Positions 1 to 9,697 are shown, counted from the stretch's first letter. The stretch is DNA of 64,000 bases from Streptomyces specialis (GCF_001493375.1 NZ_LN929894.1:82436-146435); one strand, 5' to 3'. Notes: generated by a model not told the origin, from the sequence alone. Numbers and translations are program-made.

Positions 1-228
1 CACCTGCTCGGCCGGCGGGTGGACGCCGAGGCCCGGGCGGCCGGCCAAGGCGACGTCCTGCACCGCCTGTTGCCGGCACCGCAGGCCGACGCGGTGCTCC
101 TGCGGCGGCGCCTGCGGATGAGCCTGGCCGAGACCGCCGAGGTGATGGGGCTCGCCCCGCGCGACGTCACCTGGCATCTGCTGCTGGCCGAACGGCGTCT
201 CGCGCCGGGGCTGACCGGCCCGGCCTGA
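1..228 (+). CDS. C-terminal fragment of a sigma factor-like protein (region 4-like)
   Basis: The frame is open at the left edge of the window and ends at TGA 226-228, so only about 75 C-terminal residues are present. The stretch ADAVLLRRRLRMSLAETAEV, followed by MGLAPRDVTWHLL, resembles sigma-70 region 4: a helix, a 'slaETAevMGL' turn helix and a recognition helix. The family would bind the -35 promoter element. No region 2 is visible because the gene starts outside the window. It could also be another LuxR or region-4-like helix-turn-helix protein. The next gene starts 212 bases downstream on the same strand. Confidence 0.5.
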   Translation, partial: HLLGRRVDAEARAAGQGDVLHRLLPAPQADAVLLRRRLRMSLAETAEVMGLAPRDVTWHLLLAERRLAPGLTGPA

Positions 229-439
229 GACGGCGCCCCGCGTTCCGGCGCTTTCACGTACTCCGTGTCGCCCGTGCGCGCGCCCTCGGTGCGCATCCCC
301 GCCGTGTGCGCCGGAGCACACACGTCCCCTCCCGGCCGATCTCACGATTCTCCGCCAACCCGCCTGGCAGCGCTTTACGATGGGCGTTTTCGTATACCGA
401 TAATGCCCACTTCAACGATCAGGCGAGGCCCCCCACTGC

Positions 440-1252
440 ATGGACGATGACACCCTGCCCCTTTCTCCCCCCGACGTAGGCGTACCGACCATCGCGCGCA
501 TGGACAACTACCTGCTGGGCGGCAAGGATCACTACGAGGCCGAACGGCAGGCATCCCACCGCCTCCTGACGATGGTCCCCACCGCGCGGACCGTGGCGGT
601 CCACCGCCGCAGATTCCTCGAACGCGTCGTGCGCACCCTCGCCCGGGAACTCGGCATCCGCCAGTTCATCGACCACGGATGCGGCCTGCCCGCCCTGGAC
701 AACGTCCACGAGATCGCCCAGCGCGTCCACCCGCACGCGCGCACCGTCTACGTGGACGACGATCCGGTGGTGGCCAGTTACGGCCAGGCGTACCTGGAAC
801 GCGACGAGCGGACCGCCTTCCTGCGCGCCGACATCCGCGAACCGGCGGCCGTGCTGGATCATCCCCGGGTCCGCGAACTGTTCGACCCGCGCGAGCCCGT
901 CGCCGCCCTCTTCGTCTCCGTGCTCCACTGCGTTCCCGACCAGGACGACCCCGCCGGGATCATCGGCACGGTTGCCTCCCGGCTCCCGTCCGGCAGCGCC
1001 GTGGTCATCAGCCATCTGGTGAGCGACGAGGAGGACGTCCGCGAGCGGGTCACGGACTTCATGCGGCGCCGCACGCGGGGGAGTTGGGGGCGGGTGAGAT
1101 CCCGGCAGGAGGTGGAACGTTGCTTCGCGCCGCTGGAGATCCTCCACCCGGGAGTCGTCGACGTCTGTGCCTGGCGCCCCGATTCGGAGCTGGCCCGGGT
1201 GGTGGGAAGCGGCCGGTGGATGGAGTACGGCGGCGTCGGCCGCGTGCGCTGA
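440..1252 (+). CDS. SAM-dependent methyltransferase, Methyltransf_19 (DUF574) family
   Basis: A 270-residue protein close to the usual length of the actinobacterial Methyltransf_19 family. Visible family signatures are the N-terminal 'ARMDNYLLGGKDHYEAER' block (about residues 20-37), an 'RQFIDHGCGLPALDNVHE' motif that corresponds to SAM-binding motif I (about 74-91), 'VYVDDDPVV' at the acidic loop that contacts the ribose (about 103-111) and 'AALFVSVLHCVPD' (about 152-164). Substrates of this family are unknown. The motif I glycines and acidic residues look intact, so it is probably active. The start ATG at 440 is the first in frame; the upstream 211 bases hold no other gene. It lies beside a DUF397/XRE pair, a combination common in Streptomyces. 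Confidence 0.85.
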   Translation: MDDDTLPLSPPDVGVPTIARMDNYLLGGKDHYEAERQASHRLLTMVPTARTVAVHRRRFLERVVRTLARELGIRQFIDHGCGLPALDNVHEIAQRVHPHARTVYVDDDPVVASYGQAYLERDERTAFLRADIREPAAVLDHPRVRELFDPREPVAALFVSVLHCVPDQDDPAGIIGTVASRLPSGSAVVISHLVSDEEDVRERVTDFMRRRTRGSWGRVRSRQEVERCFAPLEILHPGVVDVCAWRPDSELARVVGSGRWMEYGGVGRVR

Positions 1253-1308
1253 GGGAACGGCGTGTCCTGGGCCGGACGCGGGAAGGACGCGGCCGGCCCG
1301 GGGCAGCG

Positions 1309-2235
1309 TCAGTGATACCGCCAGGCCGCTCGCTTCAGCATGGCCAGGCTCTCCTGCTTCGACTCGGCGCCGCGGCTGATGTCCTCCATGATGCGGAGGT
1401 ACTCCTCGGTGCGCCGGGGCTCCTCCAGGTACAGCGCGTCCGCCGCCTGCTCCAGGTAGATGATGTCCGGCAGATGCGGCGCCGGGAACCTCAAGTGGGT
1501 GATCGGGCCCCCCGCGTGCCCGGGGCCACCGAAGTCGAACGGCACGACCTGGAGCACCACGTTGGGCAACTCGGTCATGGCGATCAGATGGTCGAACTGC
1601 TCGGCCATCTCCGCGTTGGTGCCCATCCTGCGCTGGAGGACCCCCTCGTCGAGGATCGCCCACAGGTGCAGCGGATCCCGCTGCCGGGTCAGCAGGTCCT
1701 GGCGCGCCAGGCGCAACTCCACCCGGCGCTGCACCTCTTCCCGCGTGACCCGTCGCCTCAGACGCGACAGACCCGCCCAGGTCACGGTCCGCGCGTACCG
1801 CTCGGTCTGCAGCAGGCCGGGCACGTGGTGCGCGTCGTACACGCGGATCTGGGAGGCCGCGGACTCCAGGCCGAGGAAGGTCTCGAACCACTCCGGCGTC
1901 AGGTCCGCGTAAGCGTGCCACCAGCCCGGCGCGTTGGCGCGCCGGACCAGCTCCCTGACATCGTCCAGCAGCCGCCGGTCCTTCCGGCCGTAGAGGGCCA
2001 GGAGGCTGGCCACCTCCTGCCCCGACAACTGGGACTGGCCGTGCGCCGTTTCCATACGGCTGATCTTGGATTCCGAGCAGCCCAGGTGCCTGGCGGCCGC
2101 GCGTGCGGATATCCCCCGCTGCTCACGCCAGTTGCGCAGCATGATGCCGAGGGCGACCCGCAGCACCGTTGGCGTATTCGCCGGCCGGCCGAGAAGGTCC
2201 ACCATCGACGGCACACGGGCTGGCTCGCTCGCCAT
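1309..2235 (-). CDS. XRE-family transcriptional regulator with DUF5753 domain
   Basis: A 308-residue protein. The N-terminus carries a Cro/C1-type helix-turn-helix (about residues 28-80: LRNWREQRGISARAAARHLG, then SESKISRMETAHG), and the rest is the DUF5753 domain (ANAPGWWHAYADLTPEWFETFLGLE, then VPGLLQTERYARTV, and a C-terminal YLEQAADALYLEE). These proteins are pleiotropic regulators in Streptomyces and typically pair with a small DUF397 protein. The start ATG at 2233-2235 has a GGGAGAG ribosome-binding site. The DUF397 gene lies upstream on the same strand with a 97-base gap, so the two are probably co-transcribed in the order DUF397 then XRE. Confidence 0.9.
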   Translation of the reverse strand: MASEPARVPSMVDLLGRPANTPTVLRVALGIMLRNWREQRGISARAAARHLGCSESKISRMETAHGQSQLSGQEVASLLALYGRKDRRLLDDVRELVRRANAPGWWHAYADLTPEWFETFLGLESAASQIRVYDAHHVPGLLQTERYARTVTWAGLSRLRRRVTREEVQRRVELRLARQDLLTRQRDPLHLWAILDEGVLQRRMGTNAEMAEQFDHLIAMTELPNVVLQVVPFDFGGPGHAGGPITHLRFPAPHLPDIIYLEQAADALYLEEPRRTEEYLRIMEDISRGAESKQESLAMLKRAAWRYH

Positions 2236-2332
2236 GCACGTCTCTCCCTTACGTCGTGAGACTCCAACAGTCCCTGGATGTCGCTACATTGAGACACAAC
2301 AGGAACACAGAGTCCCACGAACCCGGGGGTTT

Positions 2333-2569
2333 TCAAAGAAGGTCGTCAAATTCCCCCAGCTTCACCCCCTGCACGAAAGCGGCGATCTCCCCGGGCGTGT
2401 AAATCAGCGCCGGACCCTGCGGATCACGCGAGTTCCTCACGGCCGCGCCTCCGCCGGGCAGGGCCGCCACCTCCACGCAGTTGCCCAGCGCGCTGCTCGC
2501 CCGGCTCTTGCGCCATACCACGCCTTCGATCATGTCCGCGGACACGCCGTTGCTGTATCGCTCACCCAT
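2333..2569 (-). CDS. DUF397 domain small protein
   Basis: A 78-residue protein. The core WRKSRASSALGNCVEVA, then VRNSRDPQGPALIYTPGEIAAFVQGVKLGEFD, is the DUF397 signature (W-x-KS-x(4-7)-NCVEVA and VRDSK-P-GP-L). The start is ATG 2567-2569 because GGAGAGAG precedes it; the frame is open further upstream without a better site. DUF397 proteins are usually encoded next to XRE-DUF5753 regulators and are thought to work with them. Here the small gene comes first and the regulator second, the reverse of the arrangement I know best. Confidence 0.88.
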   Translation of the reverse strand: MGERYSNGVSADMIEGVVWRKSRASSALGNCVEVAALPGGGAAVRNSRDPQGPALIYTPGEIAAFVQGVKLGEFDDLL

Positions 2570-2829
2570 ATCTCTCTCCACCGTGCTGAACTCCCAGCCG
2601 CTACTGGGTAGTAATTGAACAGATGGTCGCTCTACCGCACCCCCACACGGGTTTATGTACCCGCACTTGCAGCCCGCACGCACGATCCGGAATAGTGGCC
2701 CGACACCCTTTCCCCTCTCTCCGCCCCCGGGAGCCGACCTGTGACGGCGCACCCGCATGCCGCCGCGAGCCGCATCTCCGGCTCTCCTCATCGCTTTTCC
2801 GTGAGCCGGGCGCGGCGGGCGAAGTGAAT

Positions 2830-3249
2830 ATGCCTTCGGAATCCGCTCATCGGTTCACCGCACGCATGTTCGCCGCGTTACCCGTCGACCTCTCGTCCGC
2901 CCGGCATTTCACCACCGTCACCCTGCAACGGTGGCGCCTGTTCACCACGGTGGACGACGCCGCGTCCGTCGTCTCCGAACTCATGGCCTGGGCCATGGCC
3001 GACCCCGCCTACGACAATGTCTGGCTCGGACTCGCCCACCATCAGGCGCTGTTGTGCGTCGTCATCCCCGGCACGGTCCCCGGCGCCGCCGTGAGCGGCC
3101 CGCGCACGGGAACCGTCCACCACCTCGCGGCGGGCACCCGCCACCGGCGCCGCATCATCGACGCGCTCACCGACGAGTGGGGCCGGACCCGCGACACACA
3201 CAGCACGATCCTCTGGGCCCGCGTCCCCACCCGCCCCCCCACCCCGTGA
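2830..3249 (+). CDS. ATP-binding protein-like (degenerate HATPase_c_2 / RsbW-like)
   Basis: A 139-residue protein beginning at ATG 2830, with only a weak GAAG upstream. The N-terminal half (AHRFTARMFAALPVDLSSARHF, then LQRWRLFTTVDDAASVVSELMAWAM) matches the first helices of anti-sigma-factor-like ATPases that sit beside DUF397/XRE genes in Streptomyces. The N-box helix is present as VVSELMAWAM rather than the usual VxELxxNA, lacking its asparagine, and no GxG ATP-lid motif is seen. It is probably a non-catalytic relative. Orientation is divergent from the DUF397 gene, with 260 bases between the starts. Confidence 0.55.
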   Translation: MPSESAHRFTARMFAALPVDLSSARHFTTVTLQRWRLFTTVDDAASVVSELMAWAMADPAYDNVWLGLAHHQALLCVVIPGTVPGAAVSGPRTGTVHHLAAGTRHRRRIIDALTDEWGRTRDTHSTILWARVPTRPPTP

Positions 3250-3411
3250 GCCCGTTCCGTGCCGTCACGGCGGTGTTCCGGGTGGGGCTCGGGCCGGTTT
3301 TCCGGATGGTGTGTCCCGGTGGTCGTCGATGACTTGCCGTGGGGCCCGGTGTCTACCCGAGGGCGGGGGCGAGCGTAGGCACGGGCGGTGCCGGGAGGCG
3401 CGGTGAGGGGC
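3250..3411. other. intergenic stretch ending at an adapter seam
   Basis: I see no gene here. The base composition is ordinary for the window up to about 3411, where the sequence changes to G-rich, error-laden DNA that matches a sequencing adapter. Confidence 0.5.
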
Positions 3412-3489
3412 GTACGATAACGGGGAGGAGAAGGGCAAGAAAGTGGACGGGGGATGGGATGGGGAGAGGAGGAGGGGTATAGGAGACAG
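3412..3489. other. Illumina Nextera adapter remnant (assembly seam 1)
   Basis: The block ends in GTATAGGAGACAG at 3477-3489, a near copy of the end of the Nextera mosaic end (GTGTATAAGAGACAG). About 70 bases upstream is GATAACGGGGA, resembling the GATACGGCGA of the P5 oligonucleotide. The length fits P5 (29) + index (8) + arm (14) + mosaic end (19). Most mismatches are changes to G, as in low-quality read tails. It is not genomic sequence. Confidence 0.7.
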
Positions 3490-3596
3490 GGGGCGTGGGC
3501 AAGCTGCGGTACTCGTCGCGGTGCCGGCGGCCGGTCGGGCCCGCGGTCCCCGGCGGCCAGGGCCGCCGCGGACGGCGGGCGATGTCCCTGCCCGCG

Positions 3597-3940
3597 CTAC
3601 AGGACGGTGTCCCACAGGGCGAGCAGATGCTGGTCGGCGGAGGTGGTGACGCTGAAGTCCTCCAGGCCGGGGGAGCCGTCGGCCTGCCAGCGGATGATCT
3701 GGTCCTCGATGCGGTCCCACAGGGGGTACGCGGACTGGCGGACCGTCCACTTCTCGGCGTGCTCGCGCAGCGCGGCCCACACCTGGGCCTCGGGGTCCCA
3801 GTACAGATGCCCGTCGGGCAGCCCGATGTCCTGGATCCACGGGGCCGCCGCCTGGGCGACGAACCGGGCCGTGGGGTCGTTCAGGTCGATGGGCGTGATC
3901 AGGGCGGGGCGTTCCCCGGAGCGGCTGGTGTCCGGGGGGT
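3597..3940 (-). CDS. PCMT-like methyltransferase, C-terminal fragment
   Basis: This minus-strand fragment (about 114 residues, stop TAG at 3597-3599) continues the same reading frame as the fragment at 4080-4868, but the two are separated by adapter sequence. It contains the actinobacterial C-terminal extension of protein-L-isoaspartate methyltransferase-like proteins: ITPIDLNDPTARFVAQAAAP, then HLYWDPEAQVWAALRE and LWDRIEDQIIRWQADGSPGL. The two pieces probably come from one gene in the correct relative order, with an unknown number of codons missing at the seam. Confidence 0.7.
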
Positions 3941-4079
3941 GTCCCTTATACACATCTGACGCTGCCGACGAAGGGGGTAGGGGGGAGGTCGGGGGGTGAG
4001 GAATGCTGAAAAAAAAAACGAGGAGAAGCGAGAAGGACTGGTAAGAGCGTGGACGTGCCTGAGTAACAGGATGAGGCAG
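3941..4079. other. Illumina Nextera read-through: mosaic end, P5 arm, index, poly-A (seam 2)
   Basis: GTCCCTTATACACATCT at 3941-3957 is the reverse mosaic end. GACGCTGCCGACGA at 3958-3971 is the exact read-1 arm. AGGGGGTA at 3972-3979 stands where the i5 index belongs. A degraded 29-base P5 complement runs to 4008 and a run of ten A follows at 4009-4018. The 29-base register is exact, with poly-A starting precisely where the oligonucleotide ends. Sequence from 4019 to about 4079 is noise before the genome resumes. In the minus reading this block encodes the artefact peptide SSAASDVYK. Confidence 0.97.
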
Positions 4080-4868
4080 AGGCGGCGGCTTGTGGGGCTG
4101 GGCGAGTTCGAGTCCGGCGCCCGCGGGGCTGATCAGCCGGCCCACGGCCGCGGCGGGCTCGCTCAGGGTGCCGCCCTCCTCGCCGGTGAGCCGCGCGCGC
4201 GCGGTCGCGCCGAGCCAGCCGCCGAGGGGGGCGATGATCTCGCCGCCGGGCCGGAGGAGGGCGAACCAGAGCCAGGGGATGGTGATGACGGCGCAGGTGG
4301 AGATGATGCGGTCCCACTGGCCCAGGGCCCCGGGCCATCCCGTCACGCCGTCGCCGTCGATCACGCGGGGGTGGTGACCGGCGGCGGCCAGGGACTGGCG
4401 GGGGCGGCGCGCGATGTCGGTGTTGATCTCGACGGTGGTGACGAGGTCGTCGCCCAGCCGGTGGCTGAGCAGGGCGGTGGTGTAGCCGGTGCCGGTGCCG
4501 ATGAGCAGGACGCGCATGCCGTCCTCGATGCCGGCTTCCTCCAGGATCCGCACCGCCTCGCCCGGGGCGAGGCCGGTGTGGGTGGGTTCGCGGTGGATCA
4601 CGCTCCCGATCTCGTCGGGGCGGATGCCGGCGACCCGGGTGACGGCGGGCTCGTCGCGGTAGCAGAGCGCCTGCCAGTCGGGATGCGCGGGGGTGATCGG
4701 CTCCCAGCCGGCGCCTCGGCGGCGGAAGACGCCGTCACGCAGGAAGAGGTGCCTCGGGACGGTGCGCACGGCTTGGCGCCAGGCTTCGGTGCGCAGATGT
4801 CCGGAGGCGGTGAGCGTGTCGGTCAGCTCGGTGCGCAGGGCCTGTTCGCGATCGTCGTCGGCTGTCAT
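4080..4868 (-). CDS. PCMT-like protein-L-isoaspartate O-methyltransferase, N-terminal fragment
   Basis: Start ATG 4866-4868 (MTADDDREQALRTEL). The PCMT fold is clear: RTVPRHLFLRDGVF near the N-terminus, EAGIEDGMRVLLIGTGTGYTTALLS as SAM-binding motif I (LLIGTGTGYTTAL), VTTVEINTDIA as the acidic loop, and WDRIISTCAVITIPWLWFALLRPGGEIIAPLGG as the late strands. Enzymes of the family methylate isoaspartyl residues; actinobacterial paralogues with a C-terminal extension include some that modify peptides, so repair versus natural-product methylation cannot be decided. No precursor peptide gene is seen nearby. The reading frame runs into adapter at about 4079 and the C-terminal part lies at 3597-3940. 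Confidence 0.82.
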
Positions 4869-5173
4869 GGTTCGTCTCCGTGGTCCAGCGGCCCGGGACC
4901 GGGGCGTCCGCCCGGTCGGTGAGTGGTGCGGGGTGGAGCGGCGAGGTGCGTCTGCCACCCGTTCGGGCGGGGCGAGGGTACGACGTCACCCGAATCGCAT
5001 GGTGGTCCGAAAGCCCGGTCATGTCGATGGCCCCGGCACCGTTCGGGGCGGGTGTCTACGCGGCGGGGAGGTGGATGTGCGGGCTGGACACCCGGTCCGT
5101 CGCGTCCCGGCTGCCCGTGGGTGCCGTACCCACGGGGTGTCGGCCGCACGCGTGGGACGGCCGGGGGCGTAGG
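4869..5173. other. intergenic region upstream of the PCMT-like gene
   Basis: About 300 bases with no supported gene. It holds the upstream region of the minus-strand methyltransferase gene and a perfect hairpin at 5114-5136, then ends at an adapter seam. Confidence 0.5.
5114..5136. terminator. hairpin, possible terminator
   Basis: CCCGTGGGT at 5114-5122 pairs perfectly with ACCCACGGG at 5128-5136 around a 5-base loop. No U-tract follows on either strand, as is common for Streptomyces terminators. Confidence 0.35.
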
Positions 5174-5289
5174 CTGTCTCTTATACCCGTCTGACGCTGC
5201 CGGCGAAGGGTGTACGTGAGGGGTCTGTCGGACGCCGCGTGTTGAGTCAACACAGACTGTGGGGAGGAAGAGTGAAAGAGATAGACCAG
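5174..5289. other. Illumina Nextera adapter block (seam 3)
   Basis: CTGTCTCTTATACCCGTCT at 5174-5192 is the mosaic end with three changes, GACGCTGCCGGCGA at 5193-5206 is the read-1 arm with one change, and AGGGTGTA at 5207-5214 is in the index position. The second half ends in GTGAAAGAGATAG (5272-5284), a decayed forward mosaic end. Everything between is not genomic. Confidence 0.93.
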
Positions 5290-5855
5290 GGGAGCCGGAG
5301 CCGTCGCGGAGCCGGAAGGAGCCGGTGTTCCCGGAGCCCACGCCGTGGCCGGAGACCCGCGACGGCGACGAGGCGTGCGGGGGCGACCCGTTCGATCCGG
5401 ACGCGGTGGTCGCCTACTCCCCGGACGGCCCGGCCTACGAGGGGACCGGCCCGCACCCGGCCGTTCTGCACAAGGTGGGCGTCGTTCCGGAGGTCGATCT
5501 GCCGCTCCTGCCCACCGCGTGGGCGCCGTCCCCCTACAGCGGGTTCACGGAGCTGCTCGTCTGCCAGTACACGGACCGGGAGTTCACGGGCGAGAAGGTC
5601 GGTGACTGCGCCTACCTCGGGGGCACGCTCGGCGACGCGAACCCCGAGGTGTGGTCCGCGCGGTACGTGTACCGGGTGTTCGAGGCCAGGACCGGGGAGC
5701 TGGTCGGCGAGTTCGCCCTGGACGGCACCACCACCCCCGACGAGACCTGCCCGGAGACGTCGTACGCGCCGCCCTCGACGTACCGGCAGTTGGTGGAGAG
5801 CGACGCGCTGGAGGAGGAGCTGCGTCCCCTGGTCGAGGGTCCCGCGCCCGGCTGA
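5290..5855 (+). CDS. secreted or lipoprotein-like hypothetical protein, 5' truncated
   Basis: About 188 residues remain after the adapter seam; the true start is lost. The fragment is acidic and rich in Pro, Thr and Glu, and contains cysteines in DEACGGDPFD, ELLVCQYTD, EKVGDCAYLG and DETCPETS, which suggests an exported, disulphide-bearing or lipid-anchored protein. I do not recognise a family. It precedes the SDR gene at 5952 on the same strand. Confidence 0.5.
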
Positions 5856-5951
5856 GGGGCGGGCGGCGGGCGGAGGCGGCGGAAATCCGTTCCCCCCGCC
5901 GGTGACCGGTTCCCTAGGGTGACGTCCGTGGACAACGGACGAGGGGACATG

Positions 5952-6785
5952 ATGAGCGGGGACCGGGTCTGGTTCGTCACCGGGACGAGTTCCGGCTTCG
6001 GCCGGGAGCTCGCGCGGGCGGTCGTCGCCCGCGGCGGGCGGGTGGTGGCGACCGCCAGGGACGTGGAGGCGATCGCGGATCTGGCGGCGCTCGCGCCGGA
6101 CCGGGTGCGGGCCGTACGGCTGGACGTGACCGACGAGGCGTCGGTGCGGTCGGCCGTCGCCGGGGCCGAGGAGACCTTCGGCCGGATCGATGTGCTGGTG
6201 AACAACGCGGCGTTCGGGCTGCTGGGCGCGTTCGAGGAGCTGACCGACGAGGAGTTGCGCGGCGCGTTCGAGACGAACCTCTTCGGCGCGCTGGCCGTCA
6301 CCCGCGCCGTCCTGCCGGGGATGCGGCACCGGCGGGCCGGCCGGATCGTGCAGATGTCGTCGGTGAACGGTGTGGTGCCCGGGCCGGGCGGAACGGCGTA
6401 CGTCGGGACGAAGTTCGCGCTGGAGGGGATCTCCGAGGCGCTCGCGGCCGAGGTCGCGCACCTCGGGATCCGCGTCATGATCGTCGAACCCGGCCCGTTC
6501 CGCACGGACTTCGGCGGCCGGTCGCTCCGCTGGGGTGAGCCGATGCGGGACTACGCCACGATCATCGCGCCCGCGCGGGAGGCGTTCGAGGCCACGCACG
6601 GCACCCAGCCGGGCGACCCGCGCCGAGGTGCCGAGGCGATCATCGAGGCGGTCGGCCTGGACGAGCCGCCGCTGCGACTCCCGCTGGGAGCGGAGGCGTT
6701 CGGCTGGCTGCGCTCCTATCTCCGGTCCCGGGTGGACCAGTTGGACGGCGTCGAGGCGCTGGGCGCGGACACCGCGTTCCGCTGA
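5952..6785 (+). CDS. short-chain dehydrogenase/reductase (SDR)
   Basis: A classical SDR of about 277 residues: TGTSSGFGRELARAV is the TGxxxGxG nucleotide-binding motif, LDVTD the adenine-contacting motif, DVLVNNAAFG the NNAG-type motif, VQMSSVNG carries the catalytic serine, and YVGTK is the YxxxK catalytic pair. It is an NAD(P)H-dependent oxidoreductase; the substrate cannot be inferred. ATG 5952 is preferred over ATG 5949 because it gives a 5-base spacing from GAGGGG; an upstream GTG at 5919 is also in frame. Confidence 0.88.
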   Translation: MSGDRVWFVTGTSSGFGRELARAVVARGGRVVATARDVEAIADLAALAPDRVRAVRLDVTDEASVRSAVAGAEETFGRIDVLVNNAAFGLLGAFEELTDEELRGAFETNLFGALAVTRAVLPGMRHRRAGRIVQMSSVNGVVPGPGGTAYVGTKFALEGISEALAAEVAHLGIRVMIVEPGPFRTDFGGRSLRWGEPMRDYATIIAPAREAFEATHGTQPGDPRRGAEAIIEAVGLDEPPLRLPLGAEAFGWLRSYLRSRVDQLDGVEALGADTAFR

Positions 6786-6802
6786 CGGCCGGCGCCGCAC
6801 GG

Positions 6803-7578
<776 letters not shown>

Positions 7579-7582
<4 letters not shown>

Positions 7583-8706
7583 AACTCGCCCCGTTTCCGC
7601 AGGATGAGGAGGAACAGCGGCACGCCGAGCAGCGCGGTGAACACCCCGACCGGCACCTCCCGGGGCGTGAACGCGATCCGCGCCAGCGCGTCCGCCCACA
7701 CCAGGAACACCGCGCCGGCCAGCGCGGTGAACGGCAGCAGCACCCGGTGCGTCGGCCCGACCAGGAACCGCACGCCGTGCGGCACGATCAGGCCGACGAA
7801 GCCGATCGCGCCGACCGACGCCACCGCCACCGACGTCATCAGCGCGGTCACGACCAGCAGCGTCGCGCGGGTGGCGCGCACCCCGACGCCCAGCGACGCG
7901 GCCGTGTCCGCGCCGAACGCGAAACCGTCCAGGGCGCCCGCGCACGCCCACGTCACGGCCAGCCCGACCACGGTGGTGACCGCGCCGATGACGACGACGT
8001 CCCAGCGCGCCGATGCCATGGACCCCAGCAGCCAGTGCGTGATCGCCCGGGTGGTGTCGGCGTCGCCGGACGCCATCAGGATCAGCGCCGTGACGGCGGC
8101 GAAGAACTCGCCGACGATCACCCCGGTCAGCACGATCCGCAGCGAGTCCAGGCCGCCGCGCCGCAGCAGGATCAGCAGCAGCCCGAACGACAGCAGGGCG
8201 CCGGTGAACGCGCCGCCGGTGACGCCGAGAGAGCCGGCGCCGATGCCGAGGACCACGACGACGACCGCGCCGGTCGAGGCGCCCGAGGAGACGCCCAGCA
8301 GGTAGGGCTCGGCCAGCGCGTTGCGGGTGACGGCCTGGAGCACCGCGCCGCAGACGGCCAGCGCGGCGCCGACCAGGGCGGCCAGCAGCACGCGCGGCAG
8401 CCGCAGGTCCCAGATCAGGCTGTCGAGCAGCGGCGGCAGCGGCTCGACGGCCAGGCCGAGCCGCCCGCCGAGGGCGCGGCCCAGCTCGCCGTAGCCGACG
8501 TCGGCGGAGCCGATCCGCACCGACGCGGCGACCGAGAGCAGCAGGGCCGCGGTCCCGAGCAGGCCGAGCGCCGTACGGGACAGCCTGCCGCCCGTCGCCA
8601 CCGGCGGTGGCGTGACCGGCTGTGGCCCGGGCAGCGCGCGGGCCGAGGGGTGCAGCACGCCCAGCAGGTCGCGCCCGGACCCGGCGGGGGCGCGGCTAAC
8701 CGGCAT
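7579..8706 (-). CDS. FecCD-family iron ABC transporter permease
   Basis: A 375-residue membrane protein. About 40 hydrophilic residues precede the first membrane segment (LGLLGTAALLLSVAAS). FecCD/BtuC signatures follow: LRLPRVLLAALVGAALAVCGAVLQAVTRNALAEPYLLGVSSGA, GLDSLRIVLTGV and VGAIGFVGLIVPHGVRFLVGPTHR. Only one permease gene is present, so it presumably works as a homodimer. Its start overlaps the end of the binding-protein gene by 11 bases. The operon order is binding protein, permease, ATPase. Confidence 0.92.
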
Positions 8707-9697
8707 AGCCCAGGTCCCGCAGGCCCTCGGCGACCAGGCGCAGGGTGTTCACGCTGCGCACCGAGGGGTCCATCTCGATGCCGGGCACCTCGATGATCCT
8801 GGTCTCCCGGACCGCGTCGAGCCGGGAGACGACGGGGTGGTCGCGCAGCATCGTGAGCTTCTCCTCGGCGCTGTCACCGGGCGCCCCGCGTTCGGACAGG
8901 TCGCCGATGACCAGCAGGTCGGGGTCCCGTTCGGCGATCTCCTCCCAGGTGACCTCCGGCCACTGCTCGTCCACGTCGTCGAACGCGTTGACCACGCCGA
9001 GGCGTTGGCTGATGTCGCTGGGTATGCCGCCGTTCCCGGCCACGTACGGCAGGCCGTTGAACACCGAGTACAGCCACACCACGGTCGGCGGGTCCGTGAC
9101 CGTCTCACGGGTCTCCTCGGCCTCCTCGACCACCTGCCGCTGCTCGGCGATCAGTTCGGCGGCACGGTCCTCGACGCCGAAGATCCGGCCGAGGTTCTCG
9201 TAGTCCACGAAGAGCCGGTCGAACGGGGTCAGCCCGGCCTCGTTGTCCTCCGGGCAGTCCACCGCGCTGACGTACGAGGGCAGTCCGAGTTCCGCCAGCT
9301 CCTCGCGGGTCCCGGCGCGGTCCCTGCTGTACAGCGCGGCGAACGAGGCGACCGTCACATCCGGTGTCGCCTCGCGCAGTTGCTCGCCGGTGAGGATGTC
9401 GGGGCTGAGCACGGGCACCTGTTCGTACGCCTCCCGGTACCGCGGCGCGATGTCCGTCACCAGATGGGCCGTTCCCACCATGCGGTCCTCAAGGCCCAGC
9501 TCCAGCAGCATTTCCGTGGCGCCCTGGTCGAGGGCGACGGCCCGTTCCGGTGCGCGGTCGAACGACAGGTCCCGGCCGCAACTGGCGACCGTCACCGCCC
9601 CGTTGGAACCGGACCTGTCCTGCCCGCCGGAGTCGGCGCAGCCCGCGGCGACCAGGGCGAGGGCGAACACGAGGCCGGCGCGGGCGCGTTGCGGCAT
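8696..9697 (-). CDS. iron-siderophore ABC transporter substrate-binding lipoprotein
   Basis: A 333-residue periplasmic-binding protein of the FepB/FecB type. ATG 9695-9697 is chosen because GGAGGT lies just upstream and because it gives a good lipoprotein signal: MPQRARAG, then a hydrophobic stretch ending LVAAGC with the lipidated cysteine at residue 20. The mature part shows PERAVALDQGATEMLLELGLEDRMVGT and DLLVIGDLSE, typical of the bilobed chelate-binding fold. It is the first gene of a three-gene uptake operon and is divergent from the MFS exporter gene at 9805. I see no obvious DmdR/IdeR-type iron box in the 107 bases between them. Confidence 0.9.
   Translation of the reverse strand: MPQRARAGLVFALALVAAGCADSGGQDRSGSNGAVTVASCGRDLSFDRAPERAVALDQGATEMLLELGLEDRMVGTAHLVTDIAPRYREAYEQVPVLSPDILTGEQLREATPDVTVASFAALYSRDRAGTREELAELGLPSYVSAVDCPEDNEAGLTPFDRLFVDYENLGRIFGVEDRAAELIAEQRQVVEEAEETRETVTDPPTVVWLYSVFNGLPYVAGNGGIPSDISQRLGVVNAFDDVDEQWPEVTWEEIAERDPDLLVIGDLSERGAPGDSAEEKLTMLRDHPVVSRLDAVRETRIIEVPGIEMDPSVRSVNTLRLVAEGLRDLGYAG

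Noticed and set aside
3597..4868. A novel PCMT protein with a Phe/Ser-rich insert and a low-complexity middle
   Set aside because: The insert is encoded by adapter (SSAASDVYK) and its noise tail; the flanking parts are an ordinary PCMT-like enzyme.
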